Source of the DNA: Schistosoma haematobium
Taxonomy: Eukaryota; Platyhelminthes; Trematoda; Strigeidida; Schistosomatidae
Direction of reading: 5' to 3'
Assembly (NCBI RefSeq): GCF_000699445.3
Contig: NC_067198.1
Coordinates: forward strand, 45,190,191 to 45,254,190
DNA: 64,000 nt
In this document: one piece after another, positions 22,825 through 36,600 of the stretch
Position numbering within the stretch: the stretch's first letter is position 1
Layout of the letters: every line of letters begins with the position of its first letter
Program-made: the position numbers and the translations under genes
The notes under the pieces: generated by a model
Told to the model about the DNA's origin: nothing
The model's database searches: none
The model's input: only the letters and a program-made list of their open reading frames with translations

Positions 22825-23269
22825 ACGCTCGCAAAAAAGACATAAAAATTGTAAATTTTTGAGTTGTAAGGCTTCGACAGAGAATGATTCTGAAGCCACT
22901 TTGGGTGAAGCACGAAGTTACTTAACTAGGCTTCAGATCTGTTACACTAATGCCTGTAGCTTACTCAATAAGCTATAGGAACTAGGTGTACAGATTAACT
23001 CCAAAAAGCCAGACAATCGCCAAAACAGAAAACTGGCTGACACAGTCTACAGATAGTATGGAACTTGCTTTCGAGGGTTTTGCGTTAGTAAGGGCCGACA
23101 GAATACAAAAGCGCAAAGGAGGGGTGTAGCTCTAATATTAGGAATGCTGTCCCATTTGACATTATCGACAGTGTATCCCATGAGAGCGGGAAGTGTGAAT
23201 TAGTTAGTTGCCGCTTGAAATGCAAGGGAAAAGAGCTGCTGATTGGTTTGGTCCATCTCAGACCAAGCT

Positions 23270-23745
23270 GTGAGGTAAATGAGGTCTGTTGAGGCTAATG
23301 TCCTCAATATCTGACTCCAATAAATAATATCCCGTAAACTGAGTGTATAAGGTAGGCTCAATCTCCTAGTAGAGTTGCGGATTTGCTCGAGATTATTGAG
23401 AAGCCTGAACACCAGTTATAGAGATAGTTTATTGTTAATGATTAATAAAAATCCACAAGCGTACGGTGAGTAAGCACACGATGAAGCAGAATGAGTGAGT
23501 GTGTTAAAAATCCATATATATTTTTGAGAGTTAATCGGGTGTGGATAAATTATCAATTATCTGCACATTGCAACCAATAGGAGGATAACTTAAGGGTTAA
23601 TGTACAGATATGCATTCGATCACACACACCGAAATTAACATAGTGAATTAAGAGTCAGAAACGCACACAGAAATTAACATGATGAATTAAATGTCTGAGT
23701 TACAATGAATAGACAAATAATACAGTGGCCAAATGGGCTCGCCAC
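23270..23745. mobile_element. Insertion of about 480 bp in the LINE endonuclease
   Basis: Endonuclease sequence stops near 23270 and resumes near 23750 (V-G-D-F-S-A-P-M-V-D-W). The sequence between shows no coding likeness. A second-element insertion is inferred; ends and duplication were not resolved. Confidence 0.45.
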
Positions 23746-24659
23746 AGGTCCAGCTAAGCAGTCTCAATACTTGGTCACAAAGTGGTCGATTTCCAATCGT
23801 AGGGGACTTTAGTGCCCCTATGGTAGACTGGGAAAATCTGCGAACTGAATCGTCAGAAAATTCCTTCGAGCAGGAACTAGTTGGTGCGGTTATCACTTGT
23901 GCTCTAGTGCAACATGTGAAGGAAGCGACTAGGTACGACCTGGACTTACTAGATCTTATATTGACTCACTATTAGGATGACGTCGCGAACCTCCATTACA
24001 TGCCACCTTTAGGTAAAATTGATCACGCAGTCTCAACTTCCGACTTCCATATAGCTGTCAGTCACGAGCACGCATTAGTTCAATCCAGACCTAACGTCTG
24101 GAAAGCAAATATACCAGATATCATCCACTCAGCATCGTTAGTAGATTAGACAATAAAGCCAGAGTCCTCAATTGAAGTGGCTTGGGACGTATTTCGAAAT
24201 TCATACTTAAAAGTTACCACACCCCATATCCCTTGGACTATACCAAGAGGGCCGATAAACTCCCCACCATAGTTCAGTAGGGGGTCCGCATCCTTCTCCG
24301 TAGGAAAAGGAAAATGTGGGATAGATTTAGGTTACTGGGGACCGATGAGACAAAATCTCAGTATCGAAAAGCTCGGAATGCCTGTGTCTCGACCCTCCGT
24401 AAGTCTAGAAAGTTGAACGAAGAAAAACTTGTTAAGGAATCCATGGAATGTCCTAAACGCTTGTATTCCTATATAAACCAAAGGACAAAAATGAAGAGGA
24501 ACTATTCCTGCACTATGGGGAGACAGTACTGCCTCATCCTTAGTGGAGGACGACTTTGGTAAGGGTCAATTGTTCTCGAACTACTGTAGCAATGTATATA
24601 CTATAGAACCACCCTTCCCGTCAGCGCACATAAATCTCCCCATACATACACTGGATAGC

Positions 24660-25295
24660 GTGACCATTAAGGAACTCGATGTCATTGGTCTGCTAAATAA
24701 GCTTGACATAGGTCAACCCACGGGGCCCGATGAATTGCATCCTAGGCTACTAAAGTAATTATCTAAATTCTTTGCGAACTCTTTAAGTATATACTTTGAT
24801 CTATCTGTTTAGGTACCTCGATGAAAACCGGATACTTTCGGAGTACAGCACGGTTTCAGAATGGTAAATTCTTGTCTCACTAACTTATTAGTGGCTCGTG
24901 AAAGCTGGTGCGCTCTTAAGGACCAAAAGCTACCTCTAGATGTAGCCTTCGTTAATTTCAGCAAAGCTTTTGACAAGGTTCCGCACAACCGGCTTTTATA
25001 TAAGCCAAGAAATTTCGGAATTGGAGGCAATCTATTGAAGTGGATAAAAGACTTCCTAGTTTGGCGCCAACAAAGAGTACGCGCGAACTTTATCTGGGAA
25101 AGTGTGCTCGGTGGAGTGCCCCAGGGTACATTTTTGGGGCCAGTGCTATTTCTCTTGTGTGTAAATGACCTTCCCCATCTCCTATTATCATCGGTCTTGC
25201 TATATGCTGACAATGTCGAGATATGGAGAACGATACGATGTATGTGTTGTGATGCATATCGGTCATCAAGGTATAGATACACACACAATGAATAA
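24660..25295 (+). pseudogene. CR1-like reverse transcriptase
   Basis: RT motifs in order: T-G-P-D-E-L-H-P-R-L (24715-24750), F-V-N-F-S-K-A-F-D-K-V (24945-24985), G-V-P-Q-G-T-F-L-G-P (about 25113-25142) and Y-A-D-N (25203-25214). The second catalytic Asp is Asn, and a frameshift separates the first two motifs. Confidence 0.75.
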
Positions 25296-25846
25296 CACTG
25301 AGCTACCTGTAGTCAAGACACAATGACTTAGGAGACATCGTTAGCCAAGACCTAAAGAATACTGCACACTGCCTTGCAACACCCATCAAAGGTTTTAGAA
25401 CCTTATGGTCAATATGTAGGGCTTTCAGTCATGTCGACGCTAAAACGTATGATGCTCGACTGGCCAAGCCAAACCTTTTCCGGTTGTCATATAGTAGAAC
25501 TAAAGGCGACTTGATTACAGTTTCAAATTGCTTAGTGATAAATTTGCATCTGATATGCCCTCATTTTTCTTGTCTTCCAAGACAGGGAATTTACGAGGAC
25601 ACTCCAAAATGTTCACAAGCCCAGAACAAATTACTTGTCAGCTGACTATCGACTTTCTCATCGAACCATCAACGAGTGGAATTCATTACCTCAGCACGTG
25701 GTTGAGGCTCCATCCTTTGACTCTTTCAAAGGAAAGTTGGATCGATTGAGAGACAACCATTGCTAGGACTAACACAGGCAATCAAGCCTCTTGTCCTTTT
25801 TAAACTGAATCTGAAACTGTAAACTATGTCTATCGAACACTAGAAA

Positions 25847-26099
25847 GTTTACTAGAATCACTATACTAAGTAACGAATTCAAAAATTTTAATACTAATAA
25901 GGAGTACTACGTTCGCCCTCAATCCTGTTTGCCGTTTTGAATTTAATTTCCGGCATTCATCGGATGAATTACTTTTGATATTTAAGAGGATGTTACGGAG
26001 TGTTCAGAATGGGTAGCTTGTAGTGTCTGATACTGTAGCGGTAAACAAATCCCCAAAATAAATAGCTCCGTAAAAGGTCATACACCCTGCGAAGAAGCA
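25847..26099. other. Spacer between LINE and gypsy element
   Basis: AT-rich; no LTR identified for the element that follows. Confidence 0.4.
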
Positions 26100-26296
26100 C
26101 TTCACTTAAGCGATCTGTCTCTAGACCACGAGAGACGGATAACCCCGACTGGTGCTAGTATTTTAACCAGTATAGAAAGTCTTTCAGAAATTGCAGAAAA
26201 TCCTGCAATCTTTTTTAAACTCATAATCGACCGACACGAAGAACAATTCAAAAAACTTTCAAGCCGGCACGCGGTAACGGCAAACATAATCGTCTG

Positions 26297-27460
26297 TTGC
26301 ACGTCACAGATGTGACAACGAGAGTTCGCCACCTCGTCGATACTGGCGCAGAAGTTAACGTTCTTCCTGCAAATTCTAACGGACGGCTTCACGGATCGGT
26401 TTTAAATCTACAGGCGGCAAACGGAAAGCCTATCGTCACATACTGTAAAAGGTACGTTTACCTTAATGTGGGTTTACGCAAACCCATACTCTTGATCTTT
26501 GTTGTTGCAGATGTTTCCATGCCAATCATTGGTATAGACCAACTACAGCACAACAATTTAATCATCCATACACCCAAACGGAGGCTAATAGACGGAAACA
26601 CTAATTTATCTGTTTGCGTAACTTTCTTTTGTGGTTGCAGATTATCTCCAGTCACAATTAAACACACGATAGACCCTTTCTATCAACCACTACTCGATAA
26701 GTATTCTGGGATATACCAATCACAACCGAAATTACCGCGTGTGACCAGCAACGTTACACATCACATCACGACTACAGGACCACCTGTATTCTTGAAAGCA
26801 CGCCGACTGGCACCCAAAAAGATAAGGTTGGCCAAAAACGAATTCAACTACATGATAAACTTAGGTGTCATAAGACCGCCAAACGGCCCATTGACATCTC
26901 CATTGCACGTGGTCCCGTTACCTCACATTCACGATTTGATAGCTACCTTGAAAGGTACAACTGTCTTTTCGAAAATCGACTTGGTTAAAGCGTATAACCA
27001 AATCCCTATGGCCACTGACGATATTCCGAAAACAGCTATCGTTACTCCCTTCGGACTCTACGAATTTTTGCGAATGCCTTTCGGTCTAAGAAACCCTGCA
27101 CGAACCTTCCAAAGGTTCACAGACGACGTTTTTCGAGGTCTCAACTTCGTACATGCGTATGTTGACGACTATCTAATAGCAAGTCTGGACAGAGAATCTC
27201 ATCTCAAGCATCTGGATCTTGTTTTCGACCGACTACAAAAACATGGCATTACTGTAAACATTCAGAAATGCCAAATCGGAACTAACTCATTAAACTTCCT
27301 TATTTATTTATTTATTTCAACACATAAATATCGGTACAAGAGGGCACCAAATGTATATGCACCACAACATATTTGTGTGTGTGTGGGCTGTGATACTGCC
27401 CGGGTGCCCAAACCGAAGCAAGTGGTTTTCTTAGGGGGCCACGCCCGAGCCTTTACCTAA
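26297..27460 (+). pseudogene. Gypsy protease and reverse transcriptase, 5' part
   Basis: 387 open codons. Residues 14-18 hold the protease D-T-G. RT runs from about residue 125 to 335, with Y-V-D-D at 288-291. The last 50 or so codons are retroposon sequence, not gypsy. RT lacks the conserved W-R-x-C-x-D-Y-R-x-L-N block, so it is not expected to work. Confidence 0.75.
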
Positions 27461-27694
27461 AGGTCTGATCCACAAGGCAGTGGAGCATCAAGAGGAGATG
27501 TAGTACCATGGTAGCCGGTGACCAACAATTGGTCCACATGCCATTTGTTCTCACAGGATACTGGAGCCCATGTGCACCATTGATTTGGGATCCGGTTAAA
27601 GCGCCGGATATTCGCTTTTCGTCCTCTCATTTTGGTGAACAACACCCCCGTCACGGGAAGGCAGTGAGTAGGACTTCCCTGACAGATGCTGTAT
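27301..27694 (-). mobile_element. R-type retroposon nested in gypsy RT (7-bp target duplication)
   Basis: 394 bp flanked by acttcct (27294-27300 and 27695-27701). On the minus strand its (TAAA)n tail abuts the left duplication and its 5' end is truncated relative to 11293-11760. This is the signature of LINE-driven retroposition. Confidence 0.8.
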
Positions 27695-27701
27695 ACTTCC
27701 T

Positions 27702-28240
27702 AGGACACACTATAGACAAGCAAGGCATTCGACCCCTTAGAACCAAAGTGGCGGCCATTCTGGATTACCAAGAACCGACCACCATCAAGCAATTACAGAC
27801 TTTTAACGGCCTTCTAAGTTTCTATAGACGGTTCATACCGAAATGCGCGTTACTTATGAAACCGCTAACCGGCAAACTTCGTGGAAGTGTGAAATTCATC
27901 AATCTGGACGACACCGCACGAAAAGCATTCTCCACAATTAAGGAACATATAGCTAAAGCAATGATGATTGCACATCAGGGCGCCCAAGTATCCATTAGTA
28001 TCGCAGTTGTCGCATCTGATTCAGCAATCGGAGGAGTCTTACAACAATGGGTTAACTTTTCCTGGAAACCTTTGGTATTTTTCTCTAGACGGTTGCTAGA
28101 CACTGAATCGAGGTACGGCACATTCGGTAGGGAAATTCTAGCTATGTATTGTGCTGTGAGGCATTTTCAACACTATACCAAAGGCTGTGAATTAACCCTT
28201 TTTATCGACCATAAACCTCTTACTTTCTCTTTAAGCTCCT
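27702..28240 (+). pseudogene. Gypsy RT end and RNase H
   Basis: Continues the RT (L-G-H-T-I-D, connection domain) into RNase H. Ends abruptly at a (TTA)n microsatellite, so integrase is lost. Confidence 0.75.
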
Positions 28241-29231
28241 TATTATTATTATTATTATTATTATTCACAAACATCTTATGGGTACATAAGTGTTGTGAAA
28301 AATTCATTTCGGGTTTCTTCAAAAAATGCAATAATACACAATTTTCAGTAATGTTAGGATTATATTTGCCATATTTAAAAAAGAGTAATAATAATGGAAT
28401 AATAATAGTAAATCAGGTCTGTGTAATTGAGATGTATTTTGAAATGAGTTTAAAGAAATAAAGGAAGAAAATAAGGGAATAGAAGTAAAGGAGACGTGAA
28501 ACACGCAAATAGTTTATGACCACAGAACATGAATAAACGGCCATGTATATATCGTCAGATTAGTAACAAAAAATAATTAAGAAAAAATAGCTTATCATCG
28601 CAGTAAGATATGACGTTGAATAAATGTTTGTGCAGTTATAGTTTGGAGTGATGCTATGAAAGTCTCAATTAAATGAAAAGGATAACGAAATATCCATATG
28701 TATGAGTCATATATGCGCAGTGTAGATAAAACAAGTCTGAGAAGTCGATTTAAATGTAACACAAGTTATTGTCTTAATTACAAACTTCGTAATCTTAAGA
28801 ACAATATTCATTTAGAAGGAAAGAAGAAAGAGAAAAGAAATGAGCACCTAGTGAAAAGGTTCATCCATTATAAGAATGATAATTGTGTGATGAATATCGA
28901 CCTCAGAAGTAAACCAGAAATTGGGAAGAATAAAATAAAAACAATTTAGTACACTCGGATGAATGCATTTAGATTTATTCAATAGTATACAGAGTGAAAC
29001 AGGATATTAGTGCAAATATTTGTTCAATAAAAATAAGAATGATGATATGAAAGAATATGTCACGCTATGTTAGAATCACAACGGAAAGTGTGTTCAAGGT
29101 CATTTACTAAAACAACAGTTACAGTCATTTAATGTTAAATATACATACAGTGAAATGTTGACAAAATAAATACAAATAACATTGAAAACTATGTACAAAA
29201 TAAGGTTGTCAGGCCTATCTCCATTAAAGTC
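28241..29231. other. AT-rich stretch, no gene
   Basis: Open frame 28698-28949 has no support from motifs or codon context. Confidence 0.5.
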
Positions 29232-30195
29232 ACAATTGGTACATGAGTCATGCCTGTTTGCAGGCATGATCAAATTTTTAAAAATCACACAATATCCAGT
29301 GTATTAAATTACTCATCTGGGTTGATAATTTATAAGATATGAATGTAAATGATTTTAGTCAGTATCACAGTTGGCGCGCTTCATGAAAGCTGCGTGACGA
29401 CGTGCAACTGATGGTCAAGGATAGATCCAGTGAAGGTAGAAGCTTCTAGAAATCGCAACCTTATATCCCTTTGGAATATCTGAGGCTTTAAGGATGGTGT
29501 AGGATGAAGTCAACCGTTTTATATCTCAAGGGAGCTCAAAAGGGAACAAGTAAAAGAAAGGGAGAGAGACAGAGCAGCCGATGTTCATGAAAGAATATTT
29601 AAGGTGACGTCTACGGAAGATATTATAGATGAGGTAGTCACACAACTATTAATCCAAGATTTTGGGATTCGGTTTGTCGTTATAGTGGCAAGGATATGTT
29701 TTCTAATGCCTGTGATTCTTGGAAACAAGTGGGAATCCTTTGGGAAAGTTCATTGTATGACACATCTATAGGCAGGGATCGCTCAGTCGTTCAGTCATTA
29801 TCGATCCAACGTCTTCAATGCGTCGCTTAGGCGTTTTGACCCAGGTGTTTTAGATAGCATCAGCTTCAGCGTAGAACGACGGGGCTGTGATGGAGTATCC
29901 AGTTTCTAGTGTAGTCTGTCGGATATTTAAAGTGATTCTAATTACATATTTTCTCAGAAAACAATATGCTACATGAGGCACGTCAGTTTACAGGTATGAT
30001 CAAATTGGTACAAATGCTACAGGATTCGCTTTAATAAGTTACTTGGTTAGGCTGATATGTTATAAGGCATTTTGATTATATAAGCAGATGATAAATTTTC
30101 AAACATTATAATATGGATGTTAGTAAGACTCCAATGTCCAATACGAGAGATATCGCGTTTTCTTAAGGCCGCGTCGTGACAAGCAATTGGTGTTA
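29232..30195. repeat. Divergent direct repeat pair
   Basis: 29236-29425 and 29968-30195 are alignable direct repeats (both begin TACATGAG and share ATGATCAAATT). They may be tandem units or old LTRs; internal sequence is non-coding. Confidence 0.4.
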
Positions 30196-30239
30196 GTGAA
30201 TGAATAAAATTAAGGTTCAGAGCAGTCGTTCGGTGACAT

Positions 30240-33200
30240 TGACGCATTATTTGGTGCCTCTTGATAATGACCCCATATAAATTCCGGGTGTAACGGTGCA
30301 GGACGAACTCATATGTTCAACATATGCTATCTGTGGTATACCACAAGAATGCTCATAAAGAGGTGAAAAATGAAGGATGAGAAGTAGGATAGACAGGGTC
30401 CATAAATGCAACGGTGGTTCCCAAAACTTTGTAGGTGACTGGACCCTCGTTACCAAAGCTGTAAAGGATAGAGCGTCACCGTTTAAGAAGCTAAACGTCC
30501 CAAGAATTGTGCGGATATCGACTGATGATTTGGACTTACAGTCTATTCCCAAGAATATCCGTCCGGTCATCAAGGAGCCTAGGAATCGGGAACTCTCTTC
30601 GACCTCCAAACAACAAGGTCCTAAACCTGAGCGCACCGGAAAACCTGGGAAGACAATAAAGGTTCGTGACGATTCCCTCATAATCATGAACCTTGAGGTA
30701 ATCCCTGATCTTTCCCTCAGTTTGCAGAACAAAAATGACAGGATGCCTTGTGTAGAGTTAAACAAGAAACTTGAACTTCCCAGAATAGAGCCTTTGACGG
30801 TCACACGACTCACTTAGGGAAAAATCACCCGATGCTACTTCGTGTCTCACCCTACTAGCTAGTCACTTATTGAAATCTGATGGGAACGTAAGAATACTGC
30901 CCAGCACACCGTATTCTGAGCGCAATCTCATCCATAAAGAATCGCGAGAAGTTCCTCCGCGAAAGTAGTATCATTTTGCAAGGTGTACCAGAAAACACGG
31001 ATCCTGTTCACACAAACTCTGATATTAGGGAATGGAAATTCATCAAGCAATGCCTAAAGCCTGAAAACATACTGACTCAACAAGTGACTAGACTACCCAA
31101 GGAGGACGGAGATTGCAAGCCACGGCGAATGAAGATAACTTTCCTATCCTACATATGGTAGCTGCAAGTCTGAAAACATTTCGTTCCAACAGACGTCGGT
31201 TGCCAACTGGAATCTATATGCATCTAAGCCGTTACATGACCACATGACGCCAAGATCAAGCTCAAAGGCAAGTTGGAGCTAACCATTGCACTTGTGGACT
31301 TTCTCGATCATAAAAAAAGTGTAAAGGACAGGGGCTATCAACTCGGAAAACCTTGTATAGGTAGGCTACCTGTCCATTCAAGTAAGGCCCATACAGACGA
31401 AAGAAGAATTGAAATCATAAACTGCTTATACATGAACGCCGCGAGTTCGCCAAATAAAATGGATGAGCTACGTGATCTTAGCCATGCTAATAATGCTCAT
31501 CTGATAAGAATATCTGAAACTTGGATATCTTCTCAGGTTACAGACCAGGAGCTAGCAATACCCGGTATGTCTTTGTCTCACAATGACAGAAAAACAGGAA
31601 TTGGGGGTGGAGTTGTCTTGTACTTATGATCCTAGCTGGAGACACATCAAGTGCCCAATCAAGAATTCATCAATCTTAATGAATCCGTATGGTGCTCAGT
31701 AAGATTGTCTACCACATTGAAGTCATCTACATCAAGCCCGCTGCTGATATTGAGTACGACGATCATGTGCTGGGAGGATTTCCAAATCTACAAGCAACCT
31801 ACGATCATCAAGAACCTCACTCTTCTTTTGATAAGCCGCCGAAGACACTGTTGGGGAGAATACAAACGAACTGATCACAACGGCGCGTACAGGCAATGCA
31901 AACATATAAGGAACATATGCACAAAGACAATAAGAGAAGACAGGCTTCAGTACCAGGTAAAGCTTATGAATAAGTTTGTCTCCAATCCTAAAAGCTTATT
32001 CCGTTATGCAGCCTCTATTCGACAAGCAAAAACTGGGGTTTCCCAACTGCTAGGTCCTAATGGCCCGACCAATAACGACGGTGACGTCACGGTCCTTTGG
32101 CTGTATAATACTTCCGGACATTTCAACCGACCCACATCAACTTTACTGATGAAAGCTTCATCTGCAACTGCCCGGGTACGGTTCATTCTGCTATACTGAG
32201 GGAAGCAGCCTCAATCCTGGCAACAACGCTTAAAGTGATGTTCTCACACTTGCTAGGCCGAGGCAAACTACTGGAAATTTGAAAGCTGGCTCACATCACA
32301 CCAATTTTCAAAGGTGGTCGACTCAGCGAACCTTGGAGCTGCTGACCGGTGACCCCTCTCTCTATACCTGCAAAAGTTATGAAGTCCCCGATATGCTATG
32401 GTATACACGACTATTTATTATCCATAAATTTTTTTACGCCTAACAACACGGTATCATCAAGGGTTATTCTTGTATAACAAACCTGGAGAAGGTTGAAGTT
32501 GTTTACCTTGACTTATCAGAAGCTTTTGATACGGCCAAACATGTATGTCCTGACAATAAGCTCAAATGATTGACTAGCTCACTTCATATATAAAAAAATC
32601 GATATTCTGAGGTCAGGGTTAACTTCACTTTCGCTCAGGCTATGAAATGTCCCACTGAAATCCACTAGGGCTCAGTGCTAGGACCTCTTCTTTTCTTAAT
32701 TTATATAAACGATTTTCTACAACAGCTATCGCCTGATTTATTACTTTTTGCTGGTGATGTGAAACTTTGGAAAGAGGCGCAACCAAGAGGATATACTGGC
32801 ACTTCAGGAGGGTCTGACTCGACTTCAAAGTTGAGCAGATGACAAAAGACTTACCTTTGACACTTCAAAGTGTGAAGTAATTCGTTTGTGACATGTTGCA
32901 GACTACGGTTAAGACTAAGGAAACTCCTTTCTAGAAGTGTCCCAAGTTGATAAGGATTTAGGAGTGCTGGTACCCTACGATTAGAAGTCTTACGTTAGCT
33001 GTGAAAAATGCCTTTCGAGCAAACCTCGCACTGGTAACAATCAAGCGCATTTTTGGCTAGTTTGACGGAAGAAATTTCCACGTAATTTTCAACAGTTTTA
33101 TTCGCCTCCATTTAGAGTACGGAAACAGTATTTTCTCCCTCACTCCAAAAGGATAAGGATACTCCAGAATATATCCAACGGTAAGCCACGAAATCAGTTC

Positions 33201-33620
33201 GGTGACTCAAATTCAAGCCTAATGAATATCGCCTCCATTTACTAAACCTTTGCCTATTAGAGTATTGGCGTCTTAGAGATGACCTTCTGATGGCTTAAAG
33301 TATCCTTAACACTTCTGGACATCCTCTTAAACATCCATATAAGTTTAGCTCCAACACAAACCTAACACCCAGAAACTAGAGACGAAATTTCCACTCCTTA
33401 AGAGTTGTCGAATGCCATAATTTGCTTCCGGCTGAGTTAGTCCAAGCGACTTCTCAGAAGTCCGTCAAGAGGAAACTCCATCCATTCTTAAGAACTAAGG
33501 TTATCATCTTACTATGATTTACCAATTTTTCCTCTGTTATCGTTAATATACCTGGGTTCCTGCCTGGAGGTATTGGTGATCCACTGCTACTAGATACGGA
33601 AGCCTGTTAAGCGAAAGCTT
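30240..33620 (+). mobile_element. Second CR1-like LINE, heavily decayed
   Basis: ORF1-like part (30377-30817, 30976-31161), endonuclease remnant (about 31410-31630, S-E-T-W-I-S), RT remnant (about 32480-32770; catalytic box reads F-A-G-D) and C-terminal part (about 33090-33560, L-E-Y-G-N). Dozens of stops; much older than the LINE at 21486-25818. Confidence 0.65.
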
Positions 33621-36600
33621 CTTCTATTCCGTCCACAACCATTTTAACCATTTGAAACGCTATAAAATTTGACCTTGAGATGATCGAACATATTCAAAAG
33701 TCATACATGAGTTCGTGGTCAGTTGGTAATAACTTAATGCTTCAACCTTCTCTTCCTATATTGTTTTGAATGCCTAAATAAATGGTTTGCTCAGCTTTTG
33801 AGTCTTTCTTAGCTTCTTTTCAAAATAGTGTTGTTTCTGATATTCAGATTTCAAATACTTATTGATCAGTCACGTTGTTTTATTTTGGTCTGAAATTTTT
33901 ACGGTACCCAGACTCTACACTCTCCCGATCAAACTATAGTTAGATTCTGTTGGGTGAAAAAACTAGAACGAGGTTCGAATTACTTCATGTTGCGTCATTG
34001 CTTGTGATATAAATGATCAAGAACATATATTAATAAGTATATACTTACGGGGCGAATCTTGAAGTAGTTGAATGCACGGTAGTTATGGTGCATCTAATAT
34101 TTTTTAGAGCACAGATGCTGTACATAATATCTATGTTCAAAAGCTGCGAATTGTTTGACAAATACGCATCTACGACGGGCAGAATTCAAAAAGCGTCCCT
34201 GTTTAAATCTAATTAAAGCGAGTGAAAAGACGTGCAAATGAAGCGACAATGCATGTAATCGTTCGCTTTATCCCAAATGAAATTTACTATATGGTAAAAA
34301 TGCTCGGATGTAATCACAGAATAACTATCAAGTATTACTGGTTAAAAGGTGAAAGTTTTTGAGGCGCTCTTAGTTTAATATTGCTGATAAAAAGCTCTCA
34401 GAACTTCTCATTTTTAAGATGACTATAAACCCAATCATATGTTCGTATGTATTAAAGACAGTATTAGTCAAGGTAATATGGAACATCTACCCACTAATTA
34501 AATTAAAAGAAGGCAGTATTTCTTAGATGACCAAAGTCAGTGTGAGAAAAACCACCCACATGAACAGGCTGTCACGAAAACTCCGTAAACTATTTATCTC
34601 AGTTAGTTATGTTTTCTCCAACTAAGACAGCCTGGACTATGTCTTGAATCCAGCTTTATTTTAAGAAATACTAGAGATTACCATGCATTGTTGGCATACA
34701 TTCAAGATGCCACATGTGCAACAAAATTTTGCATATCTTTCCTAATTAATAGTGATGCTTGTTCGGTGCTTTTCAAACATTAGTTTTGTAGTCATAATGC
34801 AGCTTTTACTTGTTATGTTGTTTGTATCTTAGAAGTCCTCTTGTTAAACAATTATTTTATTTCACTTTTATAGTTACTATTTACCAGAATCTAAAAATCC
34901 GAGTTCTGCTTTATTTCGTTGTTAGCAGCAAAAGAGTTTTGAAATCTTGATGTATTTGTTTATTCTTGCAGGCATTTGACCTGGTTTACTAATAACGACT
35001 GAAAGTGAATTGATTCTATGAGGACTGTTTCATGTTCTATGATAAACTCAGGCAGCTGATTGGCCAATATGTTCAAAAATTTTACAAAATATACTAATCC
35101 GTAAACAACTACCTATTGTAACTCATTACAAAACCTAGCTTGTTATACCTCCATACCGTTTTAATGAAAATGTTCGTTTTGCTTGATCTTGTAGTTGTAG
35201 CGAGTTTACATATGATCTCTACCAAGAAATAAATTTCTGAAAATGAGGAGCACTTGACTGATGATCGATTTTACTTCTCCACTATTCAATAAATTTCAAC
35301 AATGGAACCATTCAGATGTATTGGTAAATCCTGGAATACTTGCTTACATGTATAATGAGTAGCTAAAAGCATAATTCATCTATTGCTAAGCTTCCTCAAA
35401 TCGTACACTTGAGGATCCTGGACGTAGTTTGCTGATTGACTAGTTTCAAGACTGTTCAACTGACAAATTTTGACACACTTTTTACGTGATATTAGTTTTC
35501 AAAAGACTAAACTAAAACTTTACATACAGGTTGAAACCAATTCAAGATTTACATTCACGGCATTCTGCAGGTTATCTCTAATCCCATAGCATCATAACGT
35601 AGATTTAGGCCATTTGAACTGGTGAGTGGCTTAGTTTGAAAAAATTGATTATCAATGGTTAGTAGCTTAACGTGATATTAGTTACTCCCCACTGTTAAAC
35701 CAATCTTATAATTCACACTGTTAGTCGAAATTAGAGCACCGAGTAGCCGCTGTGATACTTGCCTTACTTAAAATTTATCATCAAGTGTACCATCAAAACG
35801 AATTTTTTAGCTGAACAGACAACATTTGTTCTGTTTTGTCTCGGAAGTTACCGTTAAGTCGGGTAACGGATTATTTTATATATTAAAGATAATATGTACA
35901 AAACGTTTATTGTTAGTTTTATGCTAAATCGAATTATAATGTCTTCAATAAAAATATAAATAGCATTACATATTTGTAAGTAATTGCAATGATGTAAAAT
36001 TTTGAATCTATTCCAAGTTTTAACTTATAATTATGATGGTTTAGTATTTATAAACTAGACCAACATTCATGCAACAATTATACAATATAGTATGTTATAT
36101 GAAATAAATTTTATATTTAAGTTTTATAAAAATAAGAAAACAACGTTAAATTGTTACCCTTTTATTGATCAAAATATTGTCATATATGTATGTATAGACA
36201 CTAATATGAATATACATCCAATCAAACAAAGAAATATAATACATACAAGCATATATTGTAAAGAAATAAACAAATACCTCCAACTGGACTATGAAATCAC
36301 AAATATTGTTTCATTTTAACTGATTCATAGTTATCTTACATTGAGTGGTATATATTTTGAAAAAACAAATCTAGTTTCTATGAAATATGCACATTCATTT
36401 TATACATATTTGACAAGATTAAATATAGAAATGGTAAATATTTGATTTTCTGTTCAATGACTATTTCATATAGTTTTATCGGTAAGAATTATTTCTCGCT
36501 TATTTCCTAAACTATCCAATCTCAGTTTTTATTTCCATTATATAATTTTTGAGATATACAAACTAATACGTTTGTGAGAACAATACCGATTTTAGGCTGA

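Larger units (their letters stand above)
21486..25818 (+). mobile_element. CR1-like non-LTR retrotransposon, inactive
   Basis: Order: ORF1 with a PHD-like cysteine/histidine cluster (21813-22118), ORF1 C-terminal part (22342-22824), endonuclease remnant (about 22900-24080, interrupted), RT (about 24660-25290) and thumb/C-terminal part (to 25760). The RT box reads Y-A-D-N rather than Y-A-D-D, and stops occur throughout. A 28-bp direct repeat with one mismatch flanks it (21458-21485 and 25819-25846). Confidence 0.75.
26100..28240 (+). mobile_element. Ty3/gypsy-type LTR retrotransposon pol, broken
   Basis: Protease (V-D-T-G-A-E, about 26335), RT with an intact Y-V-D-D (27158-27169), then RNase H (Y-G-T-F-G-R-E, about 28110; D-H-K-P-L, about 28210). 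Sequence ends in a (TTA)n run at 28239. A retroposon interrupts the RT at 27301-27694, and an in-frame gap of about 28 residues lies between L-H-V-V-P and H-I-H-D. No integrase or LTR was found, and gag is unclear. Confidence 0.8.

Noticed and set aside
30247..30813. 188-codon minus-strand open frame
   Set aside because: Shadow of the CR1-like ORF1 remnant on the plus strand, which has the LINE context.
36092..36319. 75-codon open frame upstream of the Hv1-like gene
   Set aside because: Composition is that of random AT-rich DNA (mostly I, N, K, Y, F); no motif and no splice sites that join it to exon 1.
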